Below, piece by piece: positions 32,701-45,889 of a DNA stretch of 64,000 nucleotides. Within the stretch, counting starts at the first letter, position 1, and every line of letters begins with the position of its first letter. Where the stretch lies: NCBI RefSeq assembly GCF_900496995.4, contig NW_024470397.1, positions 80,071-144,070 of the forward strand, read 5' to 3'. This DNA comes from Aquila chrysaetos chrysaetos. Its lineage: Eukaryota > Chordata > Aves > Accipitriformes > Accipitridae. The notes under the pieces are model-generated. The model saw nothing but the letters and a program-made list of their open reading frames with translations. It did no database searches and was not told the DNA's origin. The position numbers and the translations under genes were made by a program.

Positions 32701-35700
32701 AGTCCTCCTTGCAGGGGGTCCACAGGGATGAGGCCTCGTCTCGCTCCTCTGTGGACTCTTCGTCAGAAGTTCCTCCAGCACCAGTGGCTGCCATCCTATT
32801 GGGGATCATGATGTGAGTCTTCCATCTGGAGGAGGGGAGAACGGTGGGGCCCCCGAGCTCCCTCCCACCCCAAAAGCCAAAAACGGGGGAATGTGGGGGC
32901 AAGGGGCTTTTCCCCGCTACCTGAGCTGTGCCGGGGGACTGGTCTCCTTCGCCTGCTTTGGCTGCGGCAGGTCAAGCTCCAGCAAGTGCTGCTTCATGGT
33001 GCTGGTGATTTCCAGGCCCAGGTGCCAAATAAAGACACAGCTGGGGGAAGAAAGGTGGGTGGGGGGTCAGGTTGCCCCTAGATTTTGGATACGGGGGGGG
33101 GGTGGGGGACACTTTACATTTCTCATGGTTTAACCCCAGCCAGCAACTAAGCACCACGCAGCTGCTCGCTCACTCCCCCCCACCCCCCCTCAGTGGGATG
33201 GGGGAGAAAATTGGGAAAAGAAGTAAAACTTGTGGGTTAATAGAACAGAAAAGAAGAAACTAATAATGATAACAATAACATTAATAAAATGACAATAGTA
33301 ATAATAAAAGGTTTAGAGTATACAAGTGATGCACAATGCAATTGCTCACCACCCACCGATTCACGCCCAGATAGTCCCCAAGTGGTGATCCCCACCACCC
33401 CCACTCCCCTCAGTTCCTATACTAGATGTGATGTCCCATGGTATGGAAGGCCAGTTTGGGTCAGCTGCCCTGGCTGTGTCCCCTCCCAACTTCTTGTGCC
33501 CCTCCAGCTTTCTCGCTGGCCAGGCATGAGAAGCTGAAAAATCCTTGACCTTAGACTAAACATTACTTAGCAACAACTGAAAACATCAGCGTTATCAGCA
33601 TTCTTCTCATACCTAACTCAAAAACATAGCACCGTACCAGCTACTAGGAAGACAATTAACTCTATCCCAGCTGAAACCAGGATGACGTTAAGTCCCTCCA
33701 TTAATTTAATCCACCTGAGCCCTCCAGCAGTGCTGCCACTTGCGTGTACATCCCACCCAGCCAAATATTTTCCCATCGTTTTCCCATTGGATTATTTCTT
33801 ACGTCTGTCAGCCCCTACCTGTCTCCTGAGACAGTGATGAGGTGCCTGCAGTCATAGGTGAACCGCATCCCTGTGACTATTTCTGTGCCGAAAAGAAGGA
33901 AACGCAGGGGGAGGTGCTTGTCAGGACTGCAATCCCCGTGCTCGTTTAGGAGATTGAAGCAACACAGTGGGGACGTTATTGGGGGGTTTCACGGCCAAAT
34001 GGGGGACAGGCAGGGGTAGGCAGAGCGCTGGGGGCTTCCCAGCAGCTCTCCTCTGCATCTCCCCTTTCCATGGGCACCTCCCAGATTTCCGAGAGGAACC
34101 AAACCTGAATGGCCGAACATTTTTGCCACACATTCCCCAGAGTGGAAGTCGATGAGGGCGATGCTCTTGTCAGAGCAGCTTGTCGCCAGGAAGGTGCTGG
34201 AGGGATCCAGCTCTACCTGGGGGAGAGGAGCGGTGGGTTGGGCTTGGCCACGGATGGGAAGGCAAGTGGAGCCAGGCAGCTTCGTAGGAGCACAGAAGGA
34301 TTTGGGTTGAAGAGACCTTCAAAGACCATCCAGTCCAACCCCCTGCCATGGACAGGGATATCTCCCACTCGATCAGATTGCTCCGACTCCCGTCCAACCT
34401 GACCTTGAACACCTCCCACAAGGAGGCACCCACAGCTTCTCTGGGCAGCCTCCTCCGGTGTCTCACCACCCTTATCACAAAGAATTTCTTCCTCGAGTCC
34501 AACCTAACCCTCCCCTCTGTCAGTTTAAAGCTGTCGCTTCTTGTCCTATCACTGCAGACCCTGGTAAAAGTCTCTCTCCATCTTTCTTAAATTGAACAGC
34601 TGCAGTAAGGTCTCCTTCTTTTCTCCAGGCTGAACAGCCCCAACTCTCTCAGCCTTTCTCCGCAGCAGAGCTGCTGCAGCCCTCGCACCATCTCCATGGC
34701 CTCCTCTGGACCCACTTGAGCAGGTCCACGTCTGTCTTGTGCTGGGGACCCCAGAGCTGGACGCAGGGTGGGGGTCTCACTGGAGTGGAGCAGAGGGGGA
34801 GAATCCCCTCCCTCGACCTGCAGCCTAGGCTTGGCTTTCTGGGCTGTGAGCGCACATTGCCAGCTCATGTCCCATTTGTCACCCACCAGCGTCCCCAAGT
34901 CCTTCTCCGCAGGGCTGCTCTCCATCCATCCATCCATCCCTCCCCCAGCCTGTGCTGGGACAGGGGATTGCCCCCACCCAGCTGCGGGACCTTGCGCTTG
35001 GCCTTCTTGAATGTTGGCCAACACCTCCAGCTCCCTCTGGACGGCAGCTCTACCCTTGAGGGTACCAATGGCTCAGCCCCAAGCCCTTCAACACCTCCGA
35101 CAATCCTGCCCCACCACAGCCCCCCCCTCAACTCTGCACCGAGGGAGCTGCTGCGGACGCCCTGACGACCGATGTCTGGTGGAAATTGCCCTCTTACCTT
35201 CAACAAGGAGCCATTGTCGCCTTGCGAGCCCTTGTAGCAGCACTTCAGATTCCCACTGGCCGTGCTGTACACCCTGCGAGAGGAATGGGAGGTGGTCAAG
35301 CTGATGATGAGACCCGCAGAGACACCAGAGCAGGAAGGAGAAAGGTGACCCGGATGCGGATTCAGCCTGAGCCGGCACAGAAAAGTGCCTTCACCTGACG
35401 TTTCTGTCCTGGCAGGCAACAGCAACATATTTCTGCATGATGTCAATGTCCATGTCGTACAGGGTGGTTTTCTCGGAGATGTGATGCATCCTAATGAAAT
35501 TGAAGCCATCCGGGAGCTGGAGGGAGACAGGGAGGGCCGTGTTGCCTTCTCGCCCATTCAATTTTCAGGGAGAAATAGCAGATCCCTGCAGAGACGCCGC
35601 TAACCCACCTTTTGAGCATTGCGGAAATAAATGCTTTTATTGGCGCCACAGCTTATCAGCTGAATGTCCCCGTTGCCTGAGCGAAGAGAGCATGGGGAAA

Positions 35701-38700
35701 GGTGATCAGAGATTGCATCCGTTCCAAATTCACCACCGAGTGAATCCGAAAAGTGATTCTTTATGAATGAATCCATAAAACCCCAATTCTTTTAAGAACT
35801 AGATGCAATCCAAGGGTGGGATCCCCCCCTGCTATGGATCCCCTCCAATGGATGGCTTGGAGCTCTTCGTCTGGAGACGCCTGTTTTCTACAGAGGAGCC
35901 CCCTCTAATGCAGACATTGAAGTTTAGGTAGGTAAATCCAGAGAGAAAAACGCCATCCTCAAGGCAGAACAAGGCAAAGGGCAGCCTGACGGGGGGGAAT
36001 TTGGATGAAATTCAGCCACCTACCAGCAAATTTGACCGATGTTATTGCAGAGGAGTGATCGTCCAGGGTTTGCTCCAGCTTGTAGTTCTTCTTTACATTC
36101 AAGATGTGGATCAGCCTGTCTCTGCTTGCCGAAGCCAGCAGCGCTGCTCCTGGAGCCGTCGGAAAAGAGGGTGTTAAAATAGCACTATGCTAAAGGCTTT
36201 TGTCAAGAAAATGGTGTATTTGCTGTCGTTCCCTGCAAAGATTTTGATGTAAACTGGATTTAAGTTGGGTGTTAAAGGGAGAGCAAATGGAGGTGGTTGC
36301 ACAGGTCCTTCCCGCTGCCTGGAGGGGATGGTTACCCCCAGCACAGGCTAAACTGGGTTTTAATCTGTGCAGCCCTGGGGCTTGTTTCCAGCTCCCGTGG
36401 CTTCTCAGAGGAGAGACCCTTCCCTGCAAAGCTCGTTTTTCAGGATGCCTTGGCTCATTTGGTGAAGGAGAAGCTTTCCCACCGGGAAGAGCTGGTCACC
36501 AGGAAGCTGAGCCCCAAGGCTCACCGGCAATGCCCGAGGACTTATCCGGTGGTGGCTTTCGGGCATCACTGTCAGGATGAAGCCTTACCGGTCTCCAGCT
36601 TTGAATACTCCAGGCAGAGAACTTCCGAATCGTGAGCTTCCACTTTAGCCACCTGCTGCATGAACTGCAGCTCGCATATCCTGCGAGGGAAGCGCACCGT
36701 CGGCTCTGCTCACAAAAAACAGGGAAGCCATGCAGGAACACCGTTGGCACACGGTGAGGGGGCTTGGAGATGCTCACAGCAAAAGGTGAACGGCTAAAAC
36801 ACATGGTGGGAGCCCACCCCGGTACCCAACCGCCACCGTCCTTCTTCAGCTTTTGGCCGAGTGTGGTGCCACTTGCCTGAGGGTTCCTCCTCTGTCCCCT
36901 GATGCCAAATGCTCCCCGTTGGAGCTGACCTGCATCACCCACACCCCAGACTTGACATCGAGGTGATCCACATTCTCCCTTTGGTTGGGCATGCTGGAAG
37001 AGTCCTGGAGGTGCTGCGTGTTGTTGTCCATGTAGATGACATTCAGCAGGGTCTTGGTGTGGGAGGAGAGGGGACAGTCAGGCCCCCGGCAGAGTGCAGG
37101 CGGCTCTTTGGGGATGAGAGGAGCCCACCCACGTCACCCAACTGCTTCCAACATCCCCACTTCATTTTTCCCAGCTTCCTGCTCAGAAAACACCAGGATT
37201 TGAGCAGCACAACTGTGTCCTTTGGTCGTTCAGACAGAAATAGCGAGTGCAGGAGAACAGAAAGCTGTTTCCAGGCTCACTAAAATCACCAAAACCCACT
37301 AAAAAATGCTGCTCCTCTCCCGCTCAGGCAGCAGCTCTGTACCCAGAGCAGCAAGAAGCTGATGGGAACCACCCCGAAACCTCCAGCGACCTCATTTTCT
37401 AGAGGCACATCCCACAAGATGAGAGAGCATGAGGAGCTGGTTGAGCTCCCACAGCTGCTGACATGGTTTTTCGGCAGCCTGCCTTGAGCAGGGAGGTGGG
37501 ATGCAGCCCCCCCACATTGTACCGTGCTGTAGGCGCTGCCCTGGATGGGGTGCACGGAGCCACTTTCCAAGGTCCAGGTGCAGATGGTATTGTCTGAGGA
37601 GCACGTCAGGAAGGAGCCAGGAGGCAGACAGGATCTCCGCTCCTCAAATTCGGGGTACACCTGCACCCAGAGAGTTACACGTTGAGGCGGTGGGGAATGA
37701 AAGCGGGGCTGTGGGTGCCTCAAATCACCCCCGTGGGACCCAGTCACCCTCACCTCGATGGTCCAGACGAAGGAGCTGTGGAAAAGTTCCTACCACACCT
37801 TCCTGATGTTCCGCAGGTCCCCGACGTCCCAGACGTAGACACTATGGTCCTTGTAGATGCAGGCCAGCCAGCAGTTGCAGGCATTGTAGGCCAAGGCGAT
37901 GGTGTCGGGGTAGACCAGGTCCGGCCACCTTCAGGGAGAGGGAGATGGGGTCAGGTCGTGTCCCAAGGGAGCAGCATTTTGGGGGCCCGACCCCTCCAGA
38001 GCCCACCAAGCACTCCGCCAGAGGCAGATTTGATTTGTAAATGAAATGGCGTTTGTATCCCGACATGCAGCACGAAGCTCTGGGACCCCCCACCCCCTGT
38101 AAGCCTGACATCACCCTCCCGTCCTCGCCATCCTTCGCCATGTGTAAAATCAGGTGCCGATTCAAATCTCGGCTCAGACCTCCATCAAGACAAGCTCACA
38201 GGCTGACCAATGAAAGCCATAGGGTCCGAAAACCCACAGTTCAGCGACGGACAGTTCAAAAGGGCGGACGGAGGGGTCCCTGCCATCCCCTCGGCTGTGT
38301 GGTACCTCAGTGGGGGGGCCTGGGTGACATCCACACTCAGGGGATGAGGTTTGGGGAGATCGGCCAGGTAGCACATGTCACAAGCCTGGAAAATCCTCAC
38401 GGTGCCATTGGCGCAGCCGCAAAATATCAGCTCCTCGCCGAGGCAGAGGCAGTTTGCCAGCGGCACCTGTGGCCAGAGCGAGTAAGGTCCCTGCAGGTGG
38501 GCTTCAGCCTGGGGGGGTGTCCAGTGGATATCACCCCGCCCCACCCACCTTCAGAACGATACATTTCTCCAGCACCCGCTTCTCGTTGAACTGGCAGAGC
38601 AGCCCCGAGGAGGAGATGCAGAAGGTGCTGCCCAACATCTGCCCTCGGCCACAGGCCACGCCGCAGAAGACATTGTCGTGAAGCTCTCCCAGCACCCCCG

Positions 38701-41234
38701 AGTGTCCCACCAGCGGCACCGTCTCGTTGATCTGCAAAGCAGGGTAGCGCCACCAACCTGACATTAATGAGCATTAACGAAGGAAACAGCTCCTAGCCCT
38801 CTGGAGTAGGCACGGCCCTACGTAGGCAGTGTCCTCGTGCCCACACGCGTTCCCCAGCAGAGCTGCCATGCAACCACGGGCTCTCGCCAGCCAGAGCACC
38901 ACCAGCTCCGGGCTGAGCCGAAGCACCTGCGGCTTCAAGGTCCAGCACTGGGTGGATAGAGCAAAGCAAGGTCCAGGTATGACACAGCATGAATTCTGGG
39001 GGGAAAACCTGGCATTTCTTCAGTTCTTTCTACAGAAACCATCTGCTCCGACATCACATAAACTTCAGTGACAAGGATTTAAGCAGCGTCCAGCCCTAGT
39101 CCAGCTTCCATCAGCCACCTGCAGCCTGTAGGATGGTGTCGGCAAAGGGCACACCCTCACCTTCAGCTCCCCCGATGAATCCAAGAACCAGAACTTCACA
39201 TGGCGGTGCCCCACGGTGACGAAGTAGCTGTCCTCGGAGAAGGACACAGCTGTCACTTTGCAGGACACCTTGTTTGATGCGACCAGGGAATCTTTCTGCT
39301 CAGAAAGAAAGATGCAGTGGGGTCGTGCACAGTAAGCATTACCCCCACAGAAGTCTGGAGCCACGAGTGACTGGGAGAAAAGATGGAAAAGGTCTGTTTT
39401 CCCTGCAGTTTGGGGAATTTCAAGCTGCTTTAAGCCAGCTCGGTTTGGTTGGAGCTCACCTTCCAGTCCCAAACGTTGACCACCATGTCGTGGGGGTACC
39501 CCACCGACACCAGGTACTTCGCGCTGGGGGAGAAGGCAACACAAGCCACGCCGTGCTTGTGACCATGCAACGCCAAGACCTGCGCCCGTTCCTCCACATC
39601 CCACACACGGACAGCCGGTCGGTGCCCATTCTGAGTGGGGAAAACAGCAGTGTGGCGGCAGCCTTCCCCTTCTCGCCCGCTTCCCATGGCCACCCATTGC
39701 ACCCTCCGACCCTAAAGGGTATTCCCACCCTCCCAGAACCATCCCAAACTGGGTGGAAAACCCCAAAAAAGCTGGGGAGCAATAATCCTGGCTACTCCAT
39801 CCCGCTGGTGCTGGGACAGCGAAAACTGGGGTGCAGGTGACTACAAATAAGTGGCACCCACCTCTCCAGTGACAATGAGCTTCCCGTTGGGTGAGAAGGC
39901 CAATGTGCTCAGGGTTTTCCTGGAAAATATTGGGTTTTCTTTAACAACTATGCTGCTCTGGAGGGAAAACTGAGATTTTCTTGGGAGAAGGGAGGAAAAA
40001 TATTGGAAGCTGCACAAGTGTCGCTCCTGAAACACAGTGTACAGTACAGCCTGTGTTTGGGGATACCTGGAGGGTTTGGGAGGGTATTTGGGGGTGTTTA
40101 GGGGAGGTATCTGGGGTATCTGGAGGTATCTGGGGATACCTGGAAGTGTTTGGGGGGTATTTGGGGGGTCTCTGGAGGTGTTTGGGGTTACCTGGAGGTA
40201 TTTGGGGGTCCCTGGAGGTGTCTGGGGAGTCCCTGGAGGTGTTCAGGAGGTATTTGGGGCATAGCTAGAGGTGCTTGGGGGGTACCTGGAGGTGTTTGGG
40301 AATACCTAGAGGTGTTCAGGATGTGTCTCTGCGTGTTCTCCCGGGGATTCAGGATGACGACGACACACCTGGATAGGAAAGGGGGAGGTTTTTCCCTGGG
40401 TGGGATTTCGGGGGGCGGAGAAGGGTCCTGGAGGGGGGGGTCCCCGCAGGCGCTCACCCGGCGGGGTAGGCGAGGAGCCCCGTGGCCGGGTCGCAGGCCA
40501 AGCCGCTGCTGGTCTGGGCGGTGATTCCCAGCACCTTCTCCAGTGTCACCTGGGGGAGAGGAGGAGGGGAACCCCCGGGCATGGGGCTAGAGGAGGCAGG
40601 GGGCAGATGAGGGTCCCCAGAAATTGGGGGGGGGGGGGGCATGCGGCTGGGGTGGGACCCTGAGCCCCAGGGGTGTCCCTGGGGCAGCACCAGGTACCCA
40701 TGGGCCCCTCGGTGTCCCAATCTTCGTGTCCCGACCCCCCCATCCCCGTGGGGTCACCCCAAAGCCCACTCCGGCTGGAAGCGCTGCCCAACCCCTCGCC
40801 CCTCCCCCGGCTGCCCCTCCCCAGGCTCCGCCCCCATGGAGGCCACCCAAGCCCCGCCCCCCTGGGAGCCCCAACCCCACCCCAATCGAAGCCCCGTCCC
40901 CGTAGAGCCCTCAAGCCCCCCTCCCCTCACCAAGCCCCCCCCCCCCCCGTGGGTCTCCCCCCCAAATCCATCCCTTGTCCAAGCCCCACCCACGTGGCAA
41001 CCACAAGCCCCGCCCCCTCGGGACCACCAAAGCCCATCCTCTCTCACCCCCATGGGGCAAGCCCCTTCCCCCCGCCAACGGCCACCCGCCCCGCGCGCCC
41101 CTCACCGCCTCTTCCGGGACCTGCTGCCGCCATCGCCGCCGCAGGTTGAGGAGCGGAGGCCAGTCGGACCCGGTCGCGGCCCCGGTCGCGGCCCCGGTCC
41201 CGCCGTGAGCCCCGCCGCCCGCCGCGGCCGCCAT
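29732..41234 (-). CDS. WDR62: WD repeat protein 62, with two in-frame stops
   Basis: Start codon at 41232-41234 ([12 protein letters not shown]), stop at 29732-29734, with about 25 exons on the minus strand. WDR62 is a centrosome and spindle-pole scaffold for JNK signalling and neural progenitor division. Recognised exons include 40458-40550 ([17 protein letters not shown]), 40307-40368, 39865-39920 ([18 protein letters not shown]), 39460-39630, 39160-39300, 38550-38732 (FNEKRVLEK), 38310-38468, 37757-37925, 37500-37660, 36876-37050, 36594-36690, 36022-36149, 35610-35680, 35397-35518, 35195-35277, 34104-34217, 33823-33885, 32935-33045, 32536-32592 and 32160-32400, then the C-terminal disordered region and the last exon ([13 protein letters not shown]). 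These form two WD40 propellers and the C-terminal helix. The exon at 37757-37925 has TAG at 37790-37792 where Ser is usual, and the 32160-32400 exon has TGA at 32337-32339 where Arg is usual. Either error or loss of function. Confidence 0.92.
33121..33684 (-). mobile_element. Solo LTR in a WDR62 intron, common avian type
   Basis: On the minus strand it starts with a TCCTGGTTTCAGCTGGGATA-like U3 and ends in GGGTTAAACCA, a family I know as abundant in birds. A possible target duplication with one mismatch, ACATT (33116-33120) and ACGTT (33685-33689), flanks it. AT-rich (TAATAATAA) stretch inside. Confidence 0.85.
34275..35090 (-). mobile_element. CR1 LINE 3' fragment in a WDR62 intron
   Basis: Shows, reversed, the CR1 3' end (GACCTTCAAAGACCATCCAG block near 34315) and the conserved C-terminal coding and UTR blocks, plus a short (CCAT)n run near 34925. 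Diverged and non-coding. Confidence 0.88.
40030..40320. repeat. Minisatellite in WDR62 intron 3
   Basis: Repeats of a unit like GGTATCTGGGGATACCTGGA mixed with GGAGGTGTTTGGGG, about 18-36 bp long. Confidence 0.85.
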
Positions 41235-41840
41235 GGCTCCGGACCGCCACCGCCGCCGCTCGCTACCGGTCCGATCTGCGCGCGGAAAGCCGGCGTCTCC
41301 TCCCCATTGGAAATCGCCCACGCAGTTCACCGCCCGCCTCCCCCGCTTCGCCCAATAGCAGCGCGGCGCTGTAGGCCAAGCTCCGCCCCGCGGGTTCCTG
41401 CCACTCAACGCCGCGCTCGGCCAATAGCGGGGCGAACCGGCGCCGGCTCCACCCCGCCCCCCCCCGCCCCGCCCCGCCCCCCTCCCGCCCCACCGGCCGC
41501 CCACGGGTTCGGGCCCCGCGGACTCGGCACAACTGGCCCGGCCGTGGCCGCTGGCGGTAATTAAGGCACCGCCGGAGTCGAAGGTGGTTATTAACGGCGT
41601 GGGAAACGGCCTCGCTTCCCCCGCCCCGGGCACAGCCCGGGAGAACGGGGACCGTCGCGAGTGTGGGGACGCCCACGGGGCTTCCCCGTTCCTGCCCCGA
41701 CGTGTAGGCCCCGTTGCCGCGGCTACGCCCCCTTCCTCCTCAGTACGCATGCGCCGCCTCGAAAGGGCCAAGCGTTGCTACGGTGACGGCCATGCGTGCT
41801 GACGTAACGCGCCGCCGTATCGCGTGAGCTGGCAGCGGCG
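41235..41840. promoter_or_regulatory. Divergent CpG-rich promoter of WDR62 and THAP8
   Basis: About 600 bp between the two start codons. Very CpG-dense, with GC boxes (CCCCGCCCC near 41455-41490), CCAAT/ATTGG motifs (41306, 41352, 41421) and a GCATGCGC motif near 41748. No TATA. The head-to-head arrangement is the same as in human. Confidence 0.8.
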
Positions 41841-43918
41841 ATGCCCAAGTACTGCCGAGCCCCGCACTGCTCCAACGCGGCGGGGCAGGCCCGGCCGCCC
41901 GCCCGCCGCCTCAGCTTCTACAAGTCGGTACCGGGGAGGCCGGCAGGGGCCGGGGGGGGCGTGGCCTCTGCCCTTAAACCCGCCCACCGTGAGGAGGGAC
42001 CTGGGGGGGTTCTTGGGCCTAGCCTGGGCCTGGTTCTGGGGTGGGGCCTGGGGGGGGGTAGGACGGGGACCCTGGGGTGGGGGCACCCAAGAAGATGGGG
42101 AGGGGAGCCCGCCCCCCCCCCCAGTGTCCCCTTAATCCCCCTCCTCCTCCAGGTTCCCGCTGCATGACGCGGCGCGGCTGCGACAATGGCTGACGCAGAT
42201 GCAGCGGGAGAACTGGGTGCCCACCCGTCACCAGCACCTCTGCAGTGACCACTTCGAACCCTCCTGCTTCCAATATCGCTGGGGCGTCCGTTACCTGCGG
42301 CCTGACGCCATCCCCACCATCTTCCCCCACAGCCCCCCGGTAAGCCCCCCCCCCCACTGCCACTGGCAGAGCCCCTAGAAACATCTAGAATAATCTAGAA
42401 CAGTCTAGAACACACACCACACCACCAAAGGGCCTACAAGCATTTAGAAGCTCCCCAGAGGCTCCCTCAGAAAGGTCTGGAAGGTTCTTGGAGAGGGAAA
42501 GGTCCCCTGGAAGTATCTCAGAGCTCTCCAGAAGGGTCTAGAAGGTTCTAGAAGCTACGTCAAGGGGCTAAGAGCTTTTGGGGGATGGTGGATTGTCTCA
42601 GAGAGGTCTGGAATGGTCCAGAAGGTTCTAGAAGCCACCTCGGAAGGGACTAGGAGCTCTTTATGGGGTGGCAGGTTGTCTTGGAAGGGTGTACAGGTTC
42701 CCCCGAGGGATTGAGAAGCTCCCCAGAAGGGTCTGGAAGGTCCCCAGGAGGAGAGGGTTGTCACCTCAGGGTGGCTTTTGTCCCCAGAGTTGGGGCTTGT
42801 GGGGAGGAACTGGCACTGCTGCCCCTCCCCACTCCGGCATATCACTGTGAGAACTTTCAGAAACAGGAATTTTGGGGGTTGTCTACAGAAACGGGAGAGT
42901 CCCAGCACTCTGCCGGGCGCCACCCAGCCTAAGCAGCCCCTGCCGGCGAGCAGCCAGGAGCCGGTGATACCAGGACAGCCAGCCGTCCCCGAAAGCGCCC
43001 CATCGGAGGCCACAACTGTTGCCCTGGAACCTGACTCGGCCACGGCGATGCCGCTGCTCGGCCCAGTGGACAGCCCCGAGGGGGTCCCCGCCCACCCACA
43101 GCCTTCCCTGGGCTACACCGCTGTGCTGCCACCGCCATCACCACACCGGCGAGTGGAGCAGGTGGAGGATGTCACTGTTGAGCTGCCTGTCGCCGGCCCG
43201 CCGCCAGCGTATTTTGAGCCCATCCCCGCAACACCGGTCACGGTGCCGGAAACCGTCCTCTCCTCGGCCTTGACGCTGCCCATCGTTTCCACTGTCCCCA
43301 TTGTTTCCAAAACAGTGACGTCAATGTCACCGCCGGGCGAGCTGAGCACTGAGGAACTTGTCAGCGTGGTGCTGGTGCTGCAGCGGAAGGTGAAGGTGCT
43401 GCAGCAGCGGCAACGCCGGCACCGCGCCCGGCTGGAAGCCATGGAGGGGTTGGTGGAGCAGCTGCGCCGTGAGAGCCTGCTCTCTGAGGAGAGGCTCAAG
43501 CTGGTAAGTGACAGTGGGGACACGGTGGGGACACTGGCAGGTGACACCTGGGGGGTGACGCCATTTCCCGGTGGGTGATGCCGTTTCCTGGTGGGCGATG
43601 CCATTTCCTGGTGGGTGTCATTCCTCATCAGGTGCCGCTGGTTTGAACACCGGGGTTGTGGGGAGAGAGAGGTGGCCCTGTGGTGTCACACCGTGGCATG
43701 TCCCCAAGTTTGGGGACTTCCCTACGGCGCCTCTGTCCCCATCACCTCCCCACCACCACCGCCACTTCCAGGCCTGCCTGCAACCGGGGCCGGTGACAGC
43801 AGATCCTGCCAGTGCCGTCACCATCATCTGCCAGGAGGAGGAGGAGGAGGCGACATTGGTCTACACTGTGCCACCGCCGGCAGGGACAACCTGTGGCCTC
43901 AGCCTGGAGCGGCTGTGA
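41841..43918 (+). CDS. THAP8: THAP domain-containing protein 8
   Basis: Four exons, 41841-41923, 42153-42339, 42889-43503 and 43772-43918, giving 343 residues in one unbroken frame (human about 274). The N-terminal THAP zinc finger is complete: MPKYCRAPHC with the first two Cys, then Cys and His in LCSDHFEPSCF, and the IPTIF box that closes the domain. The middle is Pro/Val-rich and disordered. Near residues 255-295 a coiled coil (LQRKVKVLQQRQRRHRARL) matches human THAP8. The acidic C-terminus (ICQEEEEEATLVY) matches in part. Likely a nuclear sequence-specific DNA-binding protein of unknown targets. The first intron donor is GTCGGT. It shares a promoter with WDR62. Confidence 0.95.
42375..42745. 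repeat. TTCTAGAA-rich repeats in THAP8 intron 2
   Basis: Irregular units like GGTCTGGAAGGTTCTAGAAG. The palindrome TTCTAGAA, which is a heat-shock-element half pair, recurs several times. Confidence 0.75.
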
Positions 43919-44306
43919 TGTGGCGGCACCGGTGCCACTGTCACCAGGAACCTGCTGGGACATTGCGGGGGGGGGGGGTGGTCCTCCCTGGGGACACCAT
44001 GCTGTGCCTGGGGGTGTCACCCAGAAGCTGGGGGACACCCCCAACCCCCTGGGGACACCCCAGTTGTGTGGCCACCCTCCCACACCTGCAGCAGAGGGTC
44101 ACCTTGTGCCACCCCTCCCTTTGTCCCCCACCTTGGTGCCCCTATTTTTTGGGGGGCGGGGGCTCAGTTGAGTTGCCCTCCACCCATGTGTGCTGCACCC
44201 CAGGGGAGGGAACACTTTATTTTTGTATTTAAGGTTTATTTTGTGATACTGGGCTGGGGGGAGCGGGTAGAATTTGGGGACAGAGATGTCCCTTCCCCCT
44301 GGCTTT

Positions 44307-44312
44307 AATAAA
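44307..44312 (+). terminator. THAP8 polyadenylation signal
   Basis: AATAAA about 390 bases after the THAP8 stop codon, following a T-rich 3' UTR end. Confidence 0.8.
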
Positions 44313-44559
44313 GGATGCTGGAGGCGAGCAGCTGGGGGGGGTCTGTGTGTGACACTGCGGGGTGGGGGGGTGGCCCTTGCTGGTGGCCTTGGGGACGTCG
44401 GCCTCTCCTGGGGGTGGCTCTGTTACCCCCTGCCCCCATCTCCATCTTGCGGCCAGGCCCAAGCCGTCAGTAGGTTCCAGAGTTAACGACAGTGAAAGGG
44501 GTGGTTCCCTTGAGAATGGCCACACCCCCTGTGCCTTACAGATATGAGAGGCCTCTACA

Positions 44560-45775
44560 TGTCCTCCCCCATAGCCTCTGCCCCTATAGAACCCTAGATC
44601 AGCCTCTTTGCCCCTGTAGCCACCATAATCCAACCCCCCAGCCCATAAGGCTTCCTATAGCCTCTCCCACAGGTCCCACAGCCCCTCCCACACCCCCTAT
44701 GGGTTTCTATAGCTCCTCCCCCAGCTCCTATAGCCCCTGTGCAGCCCCCTGTACCCCTCCCTATAGCTGCTCCCCAGCTTCCGTAGTCCCCTATAGCCTC
44801 CATACACCCCACGGCTGATCTCCAGCCCCTGGGGTCCTCTTCCAGCTCCAAATCGTATAGCCCCTCTCCAACACCTATAGCATCTTTCCAGCACCCTATA
44901 GACCCTCTCAGACCTCGGTAGCCCCTATAGCCCATTCTCAGCCCTGACTGGCCCCCTGTAGCCCCTGCAGCCCCTCCCCAAAGCCTATAGGTCCCCATAG
45001 CTGCTCTCCAGCTCCCACAGCTGCCCATAGTCCTCTACAGCCCCCAAAACGGCTCTCCAGCCCCTGTATGCCACCTGCAGCCTTTATGGCTGTTCTCCAT
45101 CACCTATAGCTCCCCATAGCCCTCTATAGCCCTGCACCAGCTCCTGTAGAGCCCCCATAGCCCTTTTACTGGTCCCTATGTCCCCCGTATCTCCTAGAAC
45201 CGCTCTTGCACCACTATAGCCCCCATAATCCTCACAGCCATCTATAACTGCTCATCATCCCCTATAGCCCCCATAGATATTGTAGCTGCTCATCATCCCC
45301 TATGGTCCCCTACAGCTGCTCTGTAGCCCCCATAGCCACTCACCATCCCCTGCAGTCCCCTATAGCTGCTCTGCAGCCCCCATAGCCACTCATCATCCCC
45401 TATGGTCCCCTATAGCAACTCCTATAGCCACTCCCCTATGGTCCCCTATTGCTGCCCCTGTAGGCCCTATAGCCACTCTCATCCTATATGGTCCCCTATA
45501 GCAACCTCTGTAGCCACTCATTGTCCCCTATGGTTCCCTATAGTAGCCCCCATAGCTGCTCATCATCCCCTATGATCCCTATAGCTGCTCTGCAGCCCCT
45601 ATAGCCGCTTGTCATCCCCTATGGTCCCCTATAGCAGCCACTGTTGCCACTTCTCATCCCATATGGTGCCCTATAGCAGCCCCTATAGCCCCTGTAATTG
45701 CTCTGCAGCCCCTATAGCCCCCATAGCCCCCATCGCAGCTCATCATCCCCTATAGCTGCTCATCAGCAGCAGCGA
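44560..45775. repeat. CTATAG minisatellite between THAP8 and CR1
   Basis: About 1.2 kb of diverged units with the core CCCCTATAGC and longer blocks such as CTCATCATCCCCTATGGTCC (higher-order unit about 50-60 bp near 45250-45620). No gene seen. Confidence 0.92.
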
Positions 45776-45889
45776 GGCCAGCAGAGGCAATGGTAAGTTG
45801 GCAGCGAAGCGCTGGATTGAGGCAGACCGGGAGGTTCCCGGAGCTCTTGCGAGAGAGGATGACATGGCATGGGCTTTGCCATGGGCAGC

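Noticed and set aside
40641-41771. 307- and 286-codon ORFs over the WDR62 promoter
   Set aside because: CpG-island composition removes stops. Only the 43-codon first exon of WDR62 matches a protein.
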